In this document: in pieces, positions 32,971-42,054 of the stretch
How positions within the stretch are numbered: the stretch's first letter is position 1
Layout: the number at the start of each line of letters is the position of its first letter
DNA from: an uncultured Collinsella sp.
Lineage (GTDB): Bacteria; Actinomycetota; Coriobacteriia; Coriobacteriales; Coriobacteriaceae
Assembly (NCBI GenBank): GCA_958403205.1
Contig: CATXWM010000016.1
Span: 1 to 43,952 of the forward strand
DNA: 43,952 nt
Reading direction: 5' to 3'
Program-made: the position numbers and the translations under genes
The notes under the pieces: model-generated
What the model saw: the letters and a program-made list of their open reading frames with translations, nothing else
The model's database searches: none
Told to the model about the DNA's origin: nothing

Positions 32971-33005
32971 AAGGGGTGCGTCCGATTGGGCACGCCCCTT
33001 TTTTG
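32971..33005 (+). terminator. Terminator after ftsZ
   Basis: AAGGGG...CCCCTT with inner GTGC/GCAC pairing, followed by a run of six T residues. It separates the dcw genes from the pgeF-pst unit. Confidence 0.75.
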
Positions 33006-33043
33006 TTGTGTTTCGCCTTTGTAAACGAAAGCCTCCAATCTCC

Positions 33044-33065
33044 TTACGTTCCCTTTACGTTTGCT
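33044..33065 (+). promoter_or_regulatory. Tandem 11-mer, candidate PHO box
   Basis: TTACGTTCCCT (33044-33054) is directly followed by TTACGTTTGCT (33055-33065), 9 of 11 bases identical. TATCCT at 33081-33086 is a possible -10. PhoB/PhoP boxes are typically 11-bp direct repeats that stand in for a -35, and the operon below contains pstSCAB, so phosphate control is a reasonable inference. Confidence 0.4.
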
Positions 33066-33164
33066 CCTTACCGCTGCGGGTATCCTTTTTGATGAAGTAT
33101 GCAGCCGTATGGCACGGACTGCTGCGGCGTCGCCGCAATACTTGTGTTATTAGGAGGCTTTAGT

Positions 33165-33965
33165 ATGGCAGCACGTGCGGACAACGTTTCGCGTGTCGAC
33201 CATGATGGTGTTACATTGGTGGAGGGCGCGACATCCGATGTTCGCTTTGCCTTCACCGAGCGCGCCGGTGGTGTTTCCGAAGATGCGTACTCCTCACTCA
33301 ACTTGGGCTCGCATGTTGGCGATGACCCCTTTGCTGTTCAAGAAAACCGTCGTCGTGCGCTCGAGGCTATGGGTGCCGCCGAGTGCGAGCACAACCTGCT
33401 CGTTCCCAATCAGGTCCATGGTGACCATATCGTTGCGGTGCCCTCGAACGGCGCCGATGACCTTGAGGACGTCCGCGAGCAGATTGCCGAGGGCTGCGAT
33501 GCCATCGTCTGTACGGCGCATAACGTACCCGTGCTGCTCTGCTTTGCCGACTGCGTTCCCGTGGTGCTGGTGGCCCCTGGCGGATTTGCCGTGGTGCACT
33601 CCGGTTGGAAGGGCACGATTGCACGCATTTCCGCCAAGGCGTGCCAGGCGCTTTGCGATGCTGCCGGCTGCGATGCGAGCGACGTTTCCGCCTATATCGG
33701 CCCCCATATCTTGGGTGACGAATATGAGGTATCCCAGGAACTCATGGATCGCTTTGCCGCCGAGTTCTCGTGCATCGATGCGAGCACCTCTCGCATGCTC
33801 GATCTTTCCGCTGCCATTTGCGAGGCGCTGGTAGATGTCGGTGTCGACGCGGATAATATCGTGGATACCCAGCTTTCGACCGTGCGTCAGAATGACCGCT
33901 TTTATTCCTACCGTAATGAGGGCGGTACCTGTGGGCGCCATGCTGCGATCGGCGTGATGCTATGA
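33165..33965 (+). CDS. pgeF: PgeF/YfiH family protein (peptidoglycan editing factor, purine nucleoside phosphorylase fold)
   Basis: A 266-aa protein of the YfiH/DUF152 family, reported both as a peptidoglycan editing factor and as a purine nucleoside phosphorylase-like enzyme. The metal-binding set is present: His85 in NQVHGD, Cys130 in CFADCVPV and His145 in VVHSGWKG. TTAGGAGG before ATG 33165 fixes the start. In many Gram-positives it follows ftsZ, as here. Its stop overlaps the pstS start (ATGA), so the two are translated as one unit. Confidence 0.9.
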   Translation: MAARADNVSRVDHDGVTLVEGATSDVRFAFTERAGGVSEDAYSSLNLGSHVGDDPFAVQENRRRALEAMGAAECEHNLLVPNQVHGDHIVAVPSNGADDLEDVREQIAEGCDAIVCTAHNVPVLLCFADCVPVVLVAPGGFAVVHSGWKGTIARISAKACQALCDAAGCDASDVSAYIGPHILGDEYEVSQELMDRFAAEFSCIDASTSRMLDLSAAICEALVDVGVDADNIVDTQLSTVRQNDRFYSYRNEGGTCGRHAAIGVML

Positions 33966-34798
33966 GAAAGATCGTATCGGTCCTGAGCGCTGCTGTGCTA
34001 ACGCTTACGCTGTGCGCCTGTTCTTCGGGATCTTCCACCTCTTCCATTACCGTGGCCGGCTCCACGACCTGCCTTCCTATCGCCGAGATTGCGGCCGAGG
34101 GCTTTAAGGAGGAGACCGGCATCGACGTGCTCGTTTCCGGTTTGGGTTCTTCCGCTGGCATCGAGGCCGTCAGCGCCGGCACGGCCGATATCGCCAGCTC
34201 CTCCCGTGGACTCAATGCCGACGAACTGGATCTGGGCCTGACTCCCATCGTCATTGCCCACGACGGTATTGCGGTCATCGTGAACGACGATAACCCCGTC
34301 GATAACCTCTCGACCGAGCAGCTCCGCGATATCTACGCCGGCAAGATTACCAATTGGAAAGAGGTCGGTGGCGAGGACCTGAGGATTCAGGTTATCAACC
34401 GAGATGAGGCGTCCGGCACGCGTGAGGCCTTTCGTACCATCGTGATGGACGGCACCCCGTTCGATCGCCGCTCGGCCGTTCTTTCGGGCACGGGCCAGGT
34501 GCGCGACGTGGTATCTCGTTCGCGCGGTGCCATTGGCTACATTTCGCTGGGCTTCGTCGATAGCCTCAACGCCAAGACCTCGGTCAAGGCCGTCTCGGTC
34601 AATCATGTTGAGGCGTCCGAGAAGACGGTCGCGAGCGGCGGCTATCCCATCTCGCGCGACCTTTACTTCTTTGTGAAGGGTGCGCCTTCGCAGCAGGCGC
34701 AGGATTACATCGACTACGTGACGTCCGAAAAGATGGACAAGCAGATTCGCGAGGCGGGCTTTATCCCCGTCACCAACGACGAGAAGGGGAGTGAGTAG
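33962..34798 (+). CDS. pstS: Phosphate-binding lipoprotein PstS
   Basis: The extracellular phosphate receptor of the Pst ABC importer. The 278-aa protein starts with a lipoprotein signal (RKIVSVLSAAVLTLTLCAC) with the lipidated Cys20. TVAGSTTCLPIAE, the SSAGIEAVSAGTADIASSSR stretch and RDEASGTREAF provide phosphate contacts as in the family. There is no independent ribosome binding site; ATG 33962 overlaps the pgeF stop by four bases. Confidence 0.95.
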   Translation: MRKIVSVLSAAVLTLTLCACSSGSSTSSITVAGSTTCLPIAEIAAEGFKEETGIDVLVSGLGSSAGIEAVSAGTADIASSSRGLNADELDLGLTPIVIAHDGIAVIVNDDNPVDNLSTEQLRDIYAGKITNWKEVGGEDLRIQVINRDEASGTREAFRTIVMDGTPFDRRSAVLSGTGQVRDVVSRSRGAIGYISLGFVDSLNAKTSVKAVSVNHVEASEKTVASGGYPISRDLYFFVKGAPSQQAQDYIDYVTSEKMDKQIREAGFIPVTNDEKGSE

Positions 34799-34799
34799 C

Positions 34800-35723
34800 A
34801 TGGAAGCACAGGAAAACTCCCAGACTGAGCAGAATGTTCAGACGCCCAAGAAGCGCGAGCTGGCGCTCGTATCGCGCAGTACCTATATCAAGGAGAAGGC
34901 GCTGCAGTGGATCTTCTTTGCCTGCGCGTTCTTGGCGGTCGTTACCGTCATCCTGATTTTTGTCTTTACCACGTACTCGGCGCTGCCCGTCTTTACCGAC
35001 ATCGGTCTGGCGGACTTCTTTAGCTTTACGTGGGCGCCCTCTGAGGGCCACTACGGCATCATGTCGCTGCTTGCCGGCTCAGGTCTGGTGACCGTCGGTG
35101 CGCTCGCCATAGGCGTGCCGCTAGGTGTGGGTACGGCCGTATACCTGGTCGAGATCGCCGGCAAGCGCGTGCGCAAGCTCATCAGCCCTGCCGTCGACCT
35201 GCTGGCCGGCATCCCTTCTATCATCTACGGCTTTTTCGGCATGATCATCATCCGCCCGTTTATCGCACAACTGACCGGTGGTCTTGGTTTTGGTGCGCTG
35301 ACAGCGTGGTTCGTGCTCGCCATCATGATCGTCCCTACCATCACGACGCTTACCATCGATGCCCTCAATTCCATTCCCATGGGCATTCGCGAGGCATCGT
35401 ATGCCATGGGTGCTACTAAGTGGCAGACCATCTATAAGGTCGTGCTACCTGCCGCCAAACTGGGTATCGTTGATGCCATCGTGCTGGGTATGGGCCGTGC
35501 CATCGGTGAGACCATGGCCGTGCTCATGGTCGTGGGTAACGCTCCGGTTATTCCCGACAGCATTGCGAGCCCCATCTCGACGCTCACGAGCCAGATCGCG
35601 CTCGACATGAGCTATTCCTCGGGCCTGCACCGCTCGGCTCTGTTCGGCATGGGCGTGGTCCTGTTTATCATCTCCGCCATGCTGGTGGGCATCGTCCGTC
35701 TGATTTCCAAGAAGAGGGGGTAG
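34800..35723 (+). CDS. pstC: Phosphate ABC transporter permease PstC
   Basis: One of the two membrane subunits of the Pst importer. The 307-aa protein has about six membrane segments and the permease loop EASYAMGATKWQTIYKVVLPAA. GGGGAG precedes ATG 34800, one base after the pstS stop. Confidence 0.95.
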   Translation: MEAQENSQTEQNVQTPKKRELALVSRSTYIKEKALQWIFFACAFLAVVTVILIFVFTTYSALPVFTDIGLADFFSFTWAPSEGHYGIMSLLAGSGLVTVGALAIGVPLGVGTAVYLVEIAGKRVRKLISPAVDLLAGIPSIIYGFFGMIIIRPFIAQLTGGLGFGALTAWFVLAIMIVPTITTLTIDALNSIPMGIREASYAMGATKWQTIYKVVLPAAKLGIVDAIVLGMGRAIGETMAVLMVVGNAPVIPDSIASPISTLTSQIALDMSYSSGLHRSALFGMGVVLFIISAMLVGIVRLISKKRG

Positions 35724-35726
35724 GCT

Positions 35727-36632
35727 ATGTCCGATTCCGTTGACACGACGGTCGATACGACCTCGTCGCGCGAGCGCATCAAGCGTGCCCTTTCCCACGG
35801 TAAGAGGGGCCGTATCAACAAGGACCTGTCAAACAAGATCATGCTCGGCGTGTTCCGCGCCGCGGCCTATATCACCACGCTTGTGCTGGTCGCTATCATC
35901 GCCTACGTGGTTGTTAATGGCTTACCGCATATTTCGCTCGACTTTATCTTCGGTTGGCCCCAGGGTGTCAACGCCGAGGGCGGCATTTGGCCTACGATTG
36001 TCTCGACCATCTACGTGACGGCGCTCGCCATGCTCATCTGTACGCCGGTCGCCGTGCTAGCGGCCGTCTATCTGGCCGAGTACGCCAAACAGGGCAAGGT
36101 CGTCGAGCTCATCCGTTATGCTGCCGATGCTTTGGCCTCGGTGCCCTCCATCGTTATGGGTCTCTTTGGCTACGCCTTGTTTGTCGAGGCCATGGGCCTG
36201 GGCCTTTCGATGGTCTCGGCCGCCTTGGCGCTGGCACTTCTGATGCTGCCCATCGTCATGCGCACCACCGAAGAGGCCATTCGCGCCGTTCCGCGCTATA
36301 TCCGTTGGGGCGCGTACGGCCTGGGCGCCACCAAGTGGCAGGTTGTCTCCAAGATCGTGCTTCCTTCTGCCTTTGGCCGTATTGCCACGGGCATCGTCCT
36401 TGCCATCGGCCGTGCCATTGGCGAGACCGCGGTGGTGCTCTACACCATGGGCCAAGCCATCAATCTACCTATTTCGCCGCTCGATTCCGGCCGCCCCATG
36501 ACGGTCCATCTGTACCTGCTTGCCAACGACGGCATCAACATGAACGCAGCCTACGGCACCGCGCTCTTGCTGATGGTGATCATTTTGGCCTTCAACCTGT
36601 TTGCGCGCTTCCTGTCGCGCAAGCGTCGCTAG
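35727..36632 (+). CDS. pstA: Phosphate ABC transporter permease PstA
   Basis: The partner permease of PstC, 301 aa, with a basic cytoplasmic start and six membrane segments. The ABC-contact loop is WGAYGLGATKWQVVSKIVLPSAFG. AGAGGGGG precedes the start, four bases after the pstC stop. Confidence 0.95.
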   Translation: MSDSVDTTVDTTSSRERIKRALSHGKRGRINKDLSNKIMLGVFRAAAYITTLVLVAIIAYVVVNGLPHISLDFIFGWPQGVNAEGGIWPTIVSTIYVTALAMLICTPVAVLAAVYLAEYAKQGKVVELIRYAADALASVPSIVMGLFGYALFVEAMGLGLSMVSAALALALLMLPIVMRTTEEAIRAVPRYIRWGAYGLGATKWQVVSKIVLPSAFGRIATGIVLAIGRAIGETAVVLYTMGQAINLPISPLDSGRPMTVHLYLLANDGINMNAAYGTALLLMVIILAFNLFARFLSRKRR

Positions 36633-36644
36633 TTAAGGAGTCCC

Positions 36645-37448
<804 letters not shown>

Positions 37449-37540
37449 TCGGTGCGACTAGTCCCAAGCCGATCGGACCTGGTCCGGTGCGTATTCACTG
37501 TGCGGGCGGCATGACCGCACCCAACTGATTGGAGTGAACC

Positions 37541-38398
37541 ATGCGCAAACTGTTTTCCCGTCAGCTCATCGAGGCCCGTCACGAGATGCTGAGCATCTAC
37601 GAGGCCGTCGATTTGGCCCTCCACGATGCCGTGAAGGCCTATGTGACCGACGACCGCAAGCTCGCCACCAAGACCAAGAAGCGCACGCTTTCGATTGACG
37701 CACGCTGCGCTAACTTGGAGGCCGTCTGCTACAACCTGATTGCCACGCAGTCACCGGTCGCCTCCGACTTCCGCTTGCTGCAGACGATCATCTACGTCGA
37801 CTTTAACCTGCAGCGCATGACCGATAAGGTTCGCCAGATTTGCCGCGCCACGCGTCATATGATCAAGGCCGACATCTCGCTGCCCAAGGAGCTTGTCGGC
37901 ACGGTCGAGGCCGAGGCTGAGGCCGTCTACCAGGTGCTGGGCTCTTCGCTTTCTGCGCTCGTCACCAACGACATGTCCATCATCTGCAACTTGGCCGTCG
38001 AGGACGAGCCAGTGCACGCCGCCTACGAGAAGTTCTTCCGCACCTTTAACCGTATGGATACGGGCGACTTTATGGATGACGACAGCAACTATGACGACCT
38101 GCACCGCGCCATCATGGTTTCGCGCTACCTCGATCGCATCGCTTCGATTTCCATCGATGCCGCTTGCCGTCTGACCTTCCTGTTGACTGGTCAGCGCATG
38201 AATGCCGGCGATATCGCCCGCACTGATGAGGATGAGCTCGAGAGCATGCGCGTGCCTTCGGGCGAGGGTGTTATCATGAGGCCCGCCGTCGACGCTCGCT
38301 ACGTTGCCAAGGTGCCCGCTAACGAGGTCAGCGAGGGTCTTCGCTACCTGCTCGATCATCTTGAGGACGAGGACGATGGCGAGGACGACGAGGAGTAA
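37541..38398 (+). CDS. phoU: Phosphate uptake regulator PhoU
   Basis: PhoU is a three-helix-bundle repeat protein that restrains Pst uptake and the Pho two-component system. The 285-aa protein shows two repeats, with DFRLLQTIIYVDFNLQRMTDKVRQI in the first and MVSRYLDRIASISIDAACRLTFL in the second, matching the PhoU metal-binding signature. A C-terminal acidic tail (EDEDDGEDDEE) extends beyond the fold and is longer than usual. A ribosome binding site (GATTGGAGTG) lies before ATG 37541. Confidence 0.92.
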   Translation: MRKLFSRQLIEARHEMLSIYEAVDLALHDAVKAYVTDDRKLATKTKKRTLSIDARCANLEAVCYNLIATQSPVASDFRLLQTIIYVDFNLQRMTDKVRQICRATRHMIKADISLPKELVGTVEAEAEAVYQVLGSSLSALVTNDMSIICNLAVEDEPVHAAYEKFFRTFNRMDTGDFMDDDSNYDDLHRAIMVSRYLDRIASISIDAACRLTFLLTGQRMNAGDIARTDEDELESMRVPSGEGVIMRPAVDARYVAKVPANEVSEGLRYLLDHLEDEDDGEDDEE

Positions 38399-38435
38399 GT
38401 AATTCCGTTCGTCGAAAGATTGTAAATACCTAAGT

Positions 38436-38471
38436 GAGCGCGGCCTTGCACATGCGGGGCCGCGCTCTTGC
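38436..38471 (+). terminator. Terminator after phoU
   Basis: GAGCGCGGCC (38436-38445) pairs with GGCCGCGCTC (38458-38467), a 10-bp stem, followed by TTG. The T run is short. Confidence 0.65.
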
Positions 38472-38517
38472 GTTAGCATGGGACTACTTGTTTGGCTGTC
38501 AGCGGAGGCGATTGGCA

Positions 38518-39255
38518 ATGGATAACTATTTGGACTTAATGCGCGCTCGCCGCGAGCAGATTCTGGAACGTTTTTATGCGGCGCTCGATCGCGCAGGCCG
38601 TCCCCACGACGCCGCGCGCCTCATTGCCGTGTCCAAGACCGTTGGTGTCGATGAGACCGTTGCCGCCATCCAGGCGGGGTATCGCCATTTTGCCGAGAAC
38701 CGCCCGCAGGAGCTGGTTCGCAAGCTCACGGGTCTGGCGGAGCATCCGGAGCTGCCCGAGGTGCGCTTCGATATGATCGGCAACCTGCAGACCAATAAGA
38801 TCAATGCGGTGCTGGGCTCAGCCGAGCTGATTCACTCGGTGGGTTCGCTGCATCTGGCGCAGGCGATCTCGAGCCGTGCTGTCCGCAAGATTGAGGCAGG
38901 CGAGCTCGCCGGCCCCCAGCGTGTGCTCATTGAGGTCAATGTGAGTGGTGAGGAGTCGAAGGGAGGCTTTTCGCCCGATGAGATTCGCGCCGCCGCGGGT
39001 GAGCTTGCGGAACTTGAGGGAATTTGCGTACAGGGGCTTATGACTATGGCGCCCCGGGGGAATAAGGATGTGGCACGCCGCACCTTTGCGGGGCTTCGTG
39101 AGCTGAGGGATGAGCTGGAGGCGGCGCATCCCGATTTGAACCTGCCTGAGCTTTCCTGCGGCATGAGCGAGGACTTTGAGCCTGCCCTTGAGGAGGGCTC
39201 TACGCTCGTTCGCCTGGGCAGGGTAGTATTTAGCCCGGAGTTTGCAGTAAAATAA
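38518..39255 (+). CDS. yggS: YggS/PLPBP family pyridoxal phosphate homeostasis protein
   Basis: A single-domain PLP-binding barrel protein that buffers pyridoxal phosphate in the cytoplasm. The 245-aa protein carries the PLP lysine Lys40 in LIAVSKTVG, then ENRPQELVRK, HMIGNLQTNK-like (FDMIGNLQTNKI), the GLMTMAP motif and CGMSEDFEPALEEGSTLVRLGR. The start is ATG 38518 with GGAGG at 11 bp; the frame is open further upstream into the phoU terminator. It normally lies between pgeF and sepF in Gram-positive division clusters. Confidence 0.93.
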   Translation: MDNYLDLMRARREQILERFYAALDRAGRPHDAARLIAVSKTVGVDETVAAIQAGYRHFAENRPQELVRKLTGLAEHPELPEVRFDMIGNLQTNKINAVLGSAELIHSVGSLHLAQAISSRAVRKIEAGELAGPQRVLIEVNVSGEESKGGFSPDEIRAAAGELAELEGICVQGLMTMAPRGNKDVARRTFAGLRELRDELEAAHPDLNLPELSCGMSEDFEPALEEGSTLVRLGRVVFSPEFAVK

Positions 39256-39315
39256 GGCTCTGAAGTGCGCACTGATTATCGGGGCGCCTGCACTAAACCG
39301 CGAGAGGACACAACC

Positions 39316-40038
39316 ATGGGCTTCCTTGACGAGATTAAAAATAAGATGCACCTGGGCGGCCAGCAGGGTTACGACCAGGGTTATGGCCAGGACGACGACT
39401 ACGGCTACGATGACGGCTATGACGATAGTTATCAGGGCAACGGCTACAGCGGTGCTTCGGGCGAGGGCTTCTACACCCAAGACGAGCCGAGCAACGGCCT
39501 GCTTGGTCAGACGCGCCGCGGTGAAGCTGAGTCGGTTGCCGTGTATACGCGCTCCGGTCAGCTGGTCGGCGATGACTCCCGCCATGCCACGACGTATAAC
39601 CCGCCTTCGCGCTCGCAGGACAGTGTTGCGAGCGGTTATCGTCCTGGTGCCTATGACACGCCGTCTAGCTACGCCGAGAACACCCGCGCCCGTGCCGCCG
39701 CTGCGCCCGCGCCTGCACCGAGCGATGCCTCGGCCTATGCGAGCAATATCATCAACGCCACACCGCAGCTGCCGGCCTATGTCCTGCGCCCCGAGAGCTA
39801 TGACGACGTGGAGATCGTGGTGCGCCGCGTTCGCACCAAGCAGCCTGTCGCACTGATTTTTGTGGGCGTACGCACCGAAGTTGCCAAGCGCGTCTTGGAC
39901 TTCTCTTACGGCTTTGCCTGCGGTCTGGGTGCCACGGTCAAGGAGGTGGGCGACCGCGTGTTCATGGTGCTGCCCGCCGGTTGCGAGGTCAAAGATTCCG
40001 ATCTCAAGAAGCTTCGTGCCGACGGCTACCTCAAGTAA
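39316..40038 (+). CDS. sepF: Cell division protein SepF
   Basis: SepF binds membrane and the FtsZ tail and replaces FtsA as the Z-ring anchor in Actinobacteria. The 240-aa protein has an amphipathic N terminus (MGFLDEIKNKMHLG), a long linker with Tyr/Gly/Asp repeats (YDQGYGQDDDYGYDDGYDDSY at ~19-39), then a Ser/Ala/Pro stretch, and the DUF552 core at about 155-225 (ESYDDVEIVVRRVRTKQPVALIF). The start ATG 39316 has GAGAGG upstream. The linker is longer than in B. subtilis SepF (about 150 aa in total). Confidence 0.93.
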   Translation: MGFLDEIKNKMHLGGQQGYDQGYGQDDDYGYDDGYDDSYQGNGYSGASGEGFYTQDEPSNGLLGQTRRGEAESVAVYTRSGQLVGDDSRHATTYNPPSRSQDSVASGYRPGAYDTPSSYAENTRARAAAAPAPAPSDASAYASNIINATPQLPAYVLRPESYDDVEIVVRRVRTKQPVALIFVGVRTEVAKRVLDFSYGFACGLGATVKEVGDRVFMVLPAGCEVKDSDLKKLRADGYLK

Positions 40039-40059
40039 AGACAAGACGAGGAGATTCCC

Positions 40060-40341
40060 ATCAACATCTACACTATCGTCCAGCTGGTCAACACGCTGTT
40101 CAACTTTTATTCCACGCTCATTATCGTCTACTGCTTTATGACGTGGATTCCCATGAAGCAGGGTGGTTTGCTTCAGGATATTGCCGCGGTGCTTGATAGC
40201 GTGTGCGGTCCGTGGCTTAACCTGTTCCGTCGTTTCATCCCGCCGATGGGCGGTATCGATTTTTCGCCGGTCGTTGCGATTATTGCGTTGCAGTTGGTGC
40301 AGAGGCTGGTTCTGCAGCTTCTTATAGGTATACTCGTGTAG
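40060..40341 (+). CDS. yggT: YggT family membrane protein, probable AUC start
   Basis: A 93-aa protein with two membrane segments, the usual YggT architecture. The conserved loop WIPMKQGG and the segment CGPWLNLFRRFIPPMGGIDFSPVVAII are typical. There is no ATG, GTG or TTG between the in-frame sepF stop (40036-40038) and ATG 40138. The first membrane segment (INIYTIVQLVNTLFNFYSTLIIVYCFM) would be lost if translation began at 40138. GAGGAG (40048-40053) lies exactly six bases before ATC 40060, so a non-canonical AUC start is the best reading. AUU at 40054 or a CTG at 40084 are less likely. Confidence 0.75.
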   Translation: MNIYTIVQLVNTLFNFYSTLIIVYCFMTWIPMKQGGLLQDIAAVLDSVCGPWLNLFRRFIPPMGGIDFSPVVAIIALQLVQRLVLQLLIGILV

Positions 40342-40402
40342 AACTGACTTAGTAACTTACGTCGGGCGTGTAGCGCCGAGGCGATGAAAAAGGAGACTTG
40401 TT

Positions 40403-41077
40403 ATGGCTATTACCCCTGCAGACATCCAGGCTCAGACTTTCTCTGAGGCCAAGCGTGGCTACGATCCTGCCGAGGTCGACGTCTTCTTGGAGACGCTGTC
40501 TTCCGAGGTTGACGCTATGCTCGCTAAGATCGTTGACCTTAAGGGTCGTCTGACTGCTACCGAGCAGCAGCTTGCCGATGCACAGGCTCAGCTTGCCCAG
40601 GCTCAGGATACCGCCGACCAGGCCGTTCCTGCCGCCCCCGTGGCTGCTCCCGCCCCTGACTTCTCCGCTCAGGAGCGCCAGATTTCCGCTGCCCTGATCG
40701 CTGCCCAGCAGACCGCTGAGACCATCGTCAACGATGCCAATGAGAACGCTGAGCGCATCCGCAACGAGGCTGACGCCAAGGCCCGCGAGGTTATCCGCCA
40801 GGCTCTGACCGAGAAGCAGGCCGAGCTCGAGGAGATCGATCGTCTCAAGGCTTCCCGTGAGGAGTTCAAGGCCGAGTATCTCAAGCTCATCCAGCACTTT
40901 ATGGACGATGCCCAGAACTCCTTCCCGGCCGATCTGATGGCCTCTACGCCGGTCGGTTCTGCCGCTTCTCCTGCGGTGACTGTTCCCGCCGAGCCGCTGC
41001 CCGTCGCTGACCCGGTTGTCCCCGTGGCCGATCCCTTCGCCCCGATCGACAACTTCGCTGCCGACGACCTGGACTAA
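40403..41077 (+). CDS. divIVA: DivIVA domain-containing protein
   Basis: DivIVA binds curved membrane at poles and septa and guides growth and division. The 224-aa protein starts with the family motif ITPADIQAQTFSEAKRGYDPAEVDVFL, then a coiled coil broken by an Ala/Pro linker (~75-95), a second long helix (ISAALIAAQQTAETIVNDANENAERIRNEADAKAREVI), and a Pro/Ala/Asp-rich tail. AAAGGAG lies before ATG 40403. It closes the sepF-yggT-divIVA run and is followed by a strong terminator. Confidence 0.93.
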   Translation: MAITPADIQAQTFSEAKRGYDPAEVDVFLETLSSEVDAMLAKIVDLKGRLTATEQQLADAQAQLAQAQDTADQAVPAAPVAAPAPDFSAQERQISAALIAAQQTAETIVNDANENAERIRNEADAKAREVIRQALTEKQAELEEIDRLKASREEFKAEYLKLIQHFMDDAQNSFPADLMASTPVGSAASPAVTVPAEPLPVADPVVPVADPFAPIDNFAADDLD

Positions 41078-41103
41078 CATTCGGCCTACAATTTAGTGCC
41101 TAG

Positions 41104-41133
41104 AAAGGACCCGCAGCTTGCGGGTCCTTTTTT
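41104..41133 (+). terminator. Terminator after divIVA
   Basis: AAAGGACCCGC (41104-41114) pairs perfectly with GCGGGTCCTTT (41120-41130), 5-base loop, T run following. Confidence 0.93.
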
Positions 41134-41158
41134 ATGACTGTGCCGGGGTGCGCAACAT

Positions 41159-41195
41159 AAAAACCGAGCCCTGCACATGGTGGCGCAGAACTCGG
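41159..41195 (-). terminator. Terminator of the nitroreductase gene
   Basis: On the minus strand, CCGAG (41195-41191) and CTCGG (41168-41164) pair, with CTGC/GCAG inside, followed by a T5 run. It faces the divIVA terminator in the convergent gap. Confidence 0.8.
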
Positions 41196-41243
41196 CGAAC
41201 GGGTGAGCGGTCAAGGGTAGGTTTTAAGGCATGTCCCAAAAAT

Positions 41244-41774
41244 CTACTTGAGGAGGAAGTCGGAGAGGGGAATGGTGCGGGCCTCGCGATGCTCGGGATC
41301 GGCGATGTGGTCGGCGGGATAGCCACAGACGAGCATGTGATAGGGATAGACGCCCTTGGACAGATTGAACTGCTCTTGTGCCACCTCAGGCTTAAAATGG
41401 CATACCCAGCACGTTCCCAGACCCTGCTCGGTGGCCTCCATCATCATCTGATCGCACACGATGGACGTATCGATTTCACTGGAATTCATCTGGTCATACG
41501 GGCGCACCCAAGCATCATCGGTAACGCTGCAAATAAGGAAGACAAGCGGAGCGCCAAAGATAGACCCATCACGAGCAAACCGAGGCTGACAAGCAGCAGC
41601 CTTCTCCAGAAGCTCAGGCGTATCCAACACCATCACGCGGGTTGGATGGTTATTACAAGCAGAGGGAGCAATACGCCCAGCCTCAACAATGGCATCCACC
41701 ACAGCCTGCTCAACAGAACGATTCTCAAACTCGCGACAAGAATACCGAGACCGAGCCAGATCCAAATAACTCAC
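41244..41774 (-). CDS. Nitroreductase family protein
   Basis: A small FMN-dependent NAD(P)H oxidoreductase, 176 aa, as in the compact nitroreductase subfamily. FMN contacts are RSRYSCREF near the N terminus and APSACNNHP; the late TCWVCHF stretch carries cysteines. The start is GTG 41774 with GGAGGG seven bases upstream; the frame extends to 41837 without support. Substrate cannot be read from sequence. It stands alone between a terminator and a repeat-rich upstream region. Confidence 0.85.
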   Translation of the reverse strand: MSYLDLARSRYSCREFENRSVEQAVVDAIVEAGRIAPSACNNHPTRVMVLDTPELLEKAAACQPRFARDGSIFGAPLVFLICSVTDDAWVRPYDQMNSSEIDTSIVCDQMMMEATEQGLGTCWVCHFKPEVAQEQFNLSKGVYPYHMLVCGYPADHIADPEHREARTIPLSDFLLK

Positions 41775-41807
41775 AACCAAGCCCTCCAAATTCAGTGTAT
41801 CAACCCA

Positions 41808-41938
41808 AAGCAAAACAAAGGGTACCCAAAGCCCCATCCAGCCAAACGTTTAAGGCAGTCCCAAAGTTCCCAATTGGGCTCAAAGGCCCTGCCAACAAAA
41901 GCCCCATCACTTTCAAAGTATCAGCCAAAGTTCCCAAT
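41808..41938. repeat. CAAAG-rich degenerate repeat tract
   Basis: CCAAAGTTCCCAAT occurs at 41861-41874 and 41925-41938, and AAAGCCCCATC at 41828-41838 and 41898-41908, giving an imperfect ~64-70 bp duplication. CAAAG recurs about eight times in 130 bp. Composition differs from the genes on either side. No ORF is supported. Confidence 0.6.
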
Positions 41939-41950
41939 GGTGGTACGTAA

Positions 41951-42034
41951 GGCGAAGGGCCGGCCACGGTTTACTTTCGAACGACTCTGCAAAGCAGCCG
42001 GAGTGAGAAAGCAAACCGTGGCCGGCCCTTCGCC
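41951..42034. repeat. Palindromic element with 22-bp perfect arms
   Basis: Arms at 41951-41972 and 42013-42034 are exact reverse complements. After one mismatch, CTTTC/GAAAG extends them, and an inner CTGC-aaa-GCAG hairpin lies at the centre. It starts 21 bases after the DUF47 stop on the minus strand, so it may act as a 3' end for that operon. Confidence 0.85.
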
Positions 42035-42054
42035 GCCGGGACACGTACCCCCAA

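Noticed and set aside
41828..41938. Possible CRISPR-like repeats
   Set aside because: Only two imperfect units, not palindromic, with no regular spacers and no cas gene.
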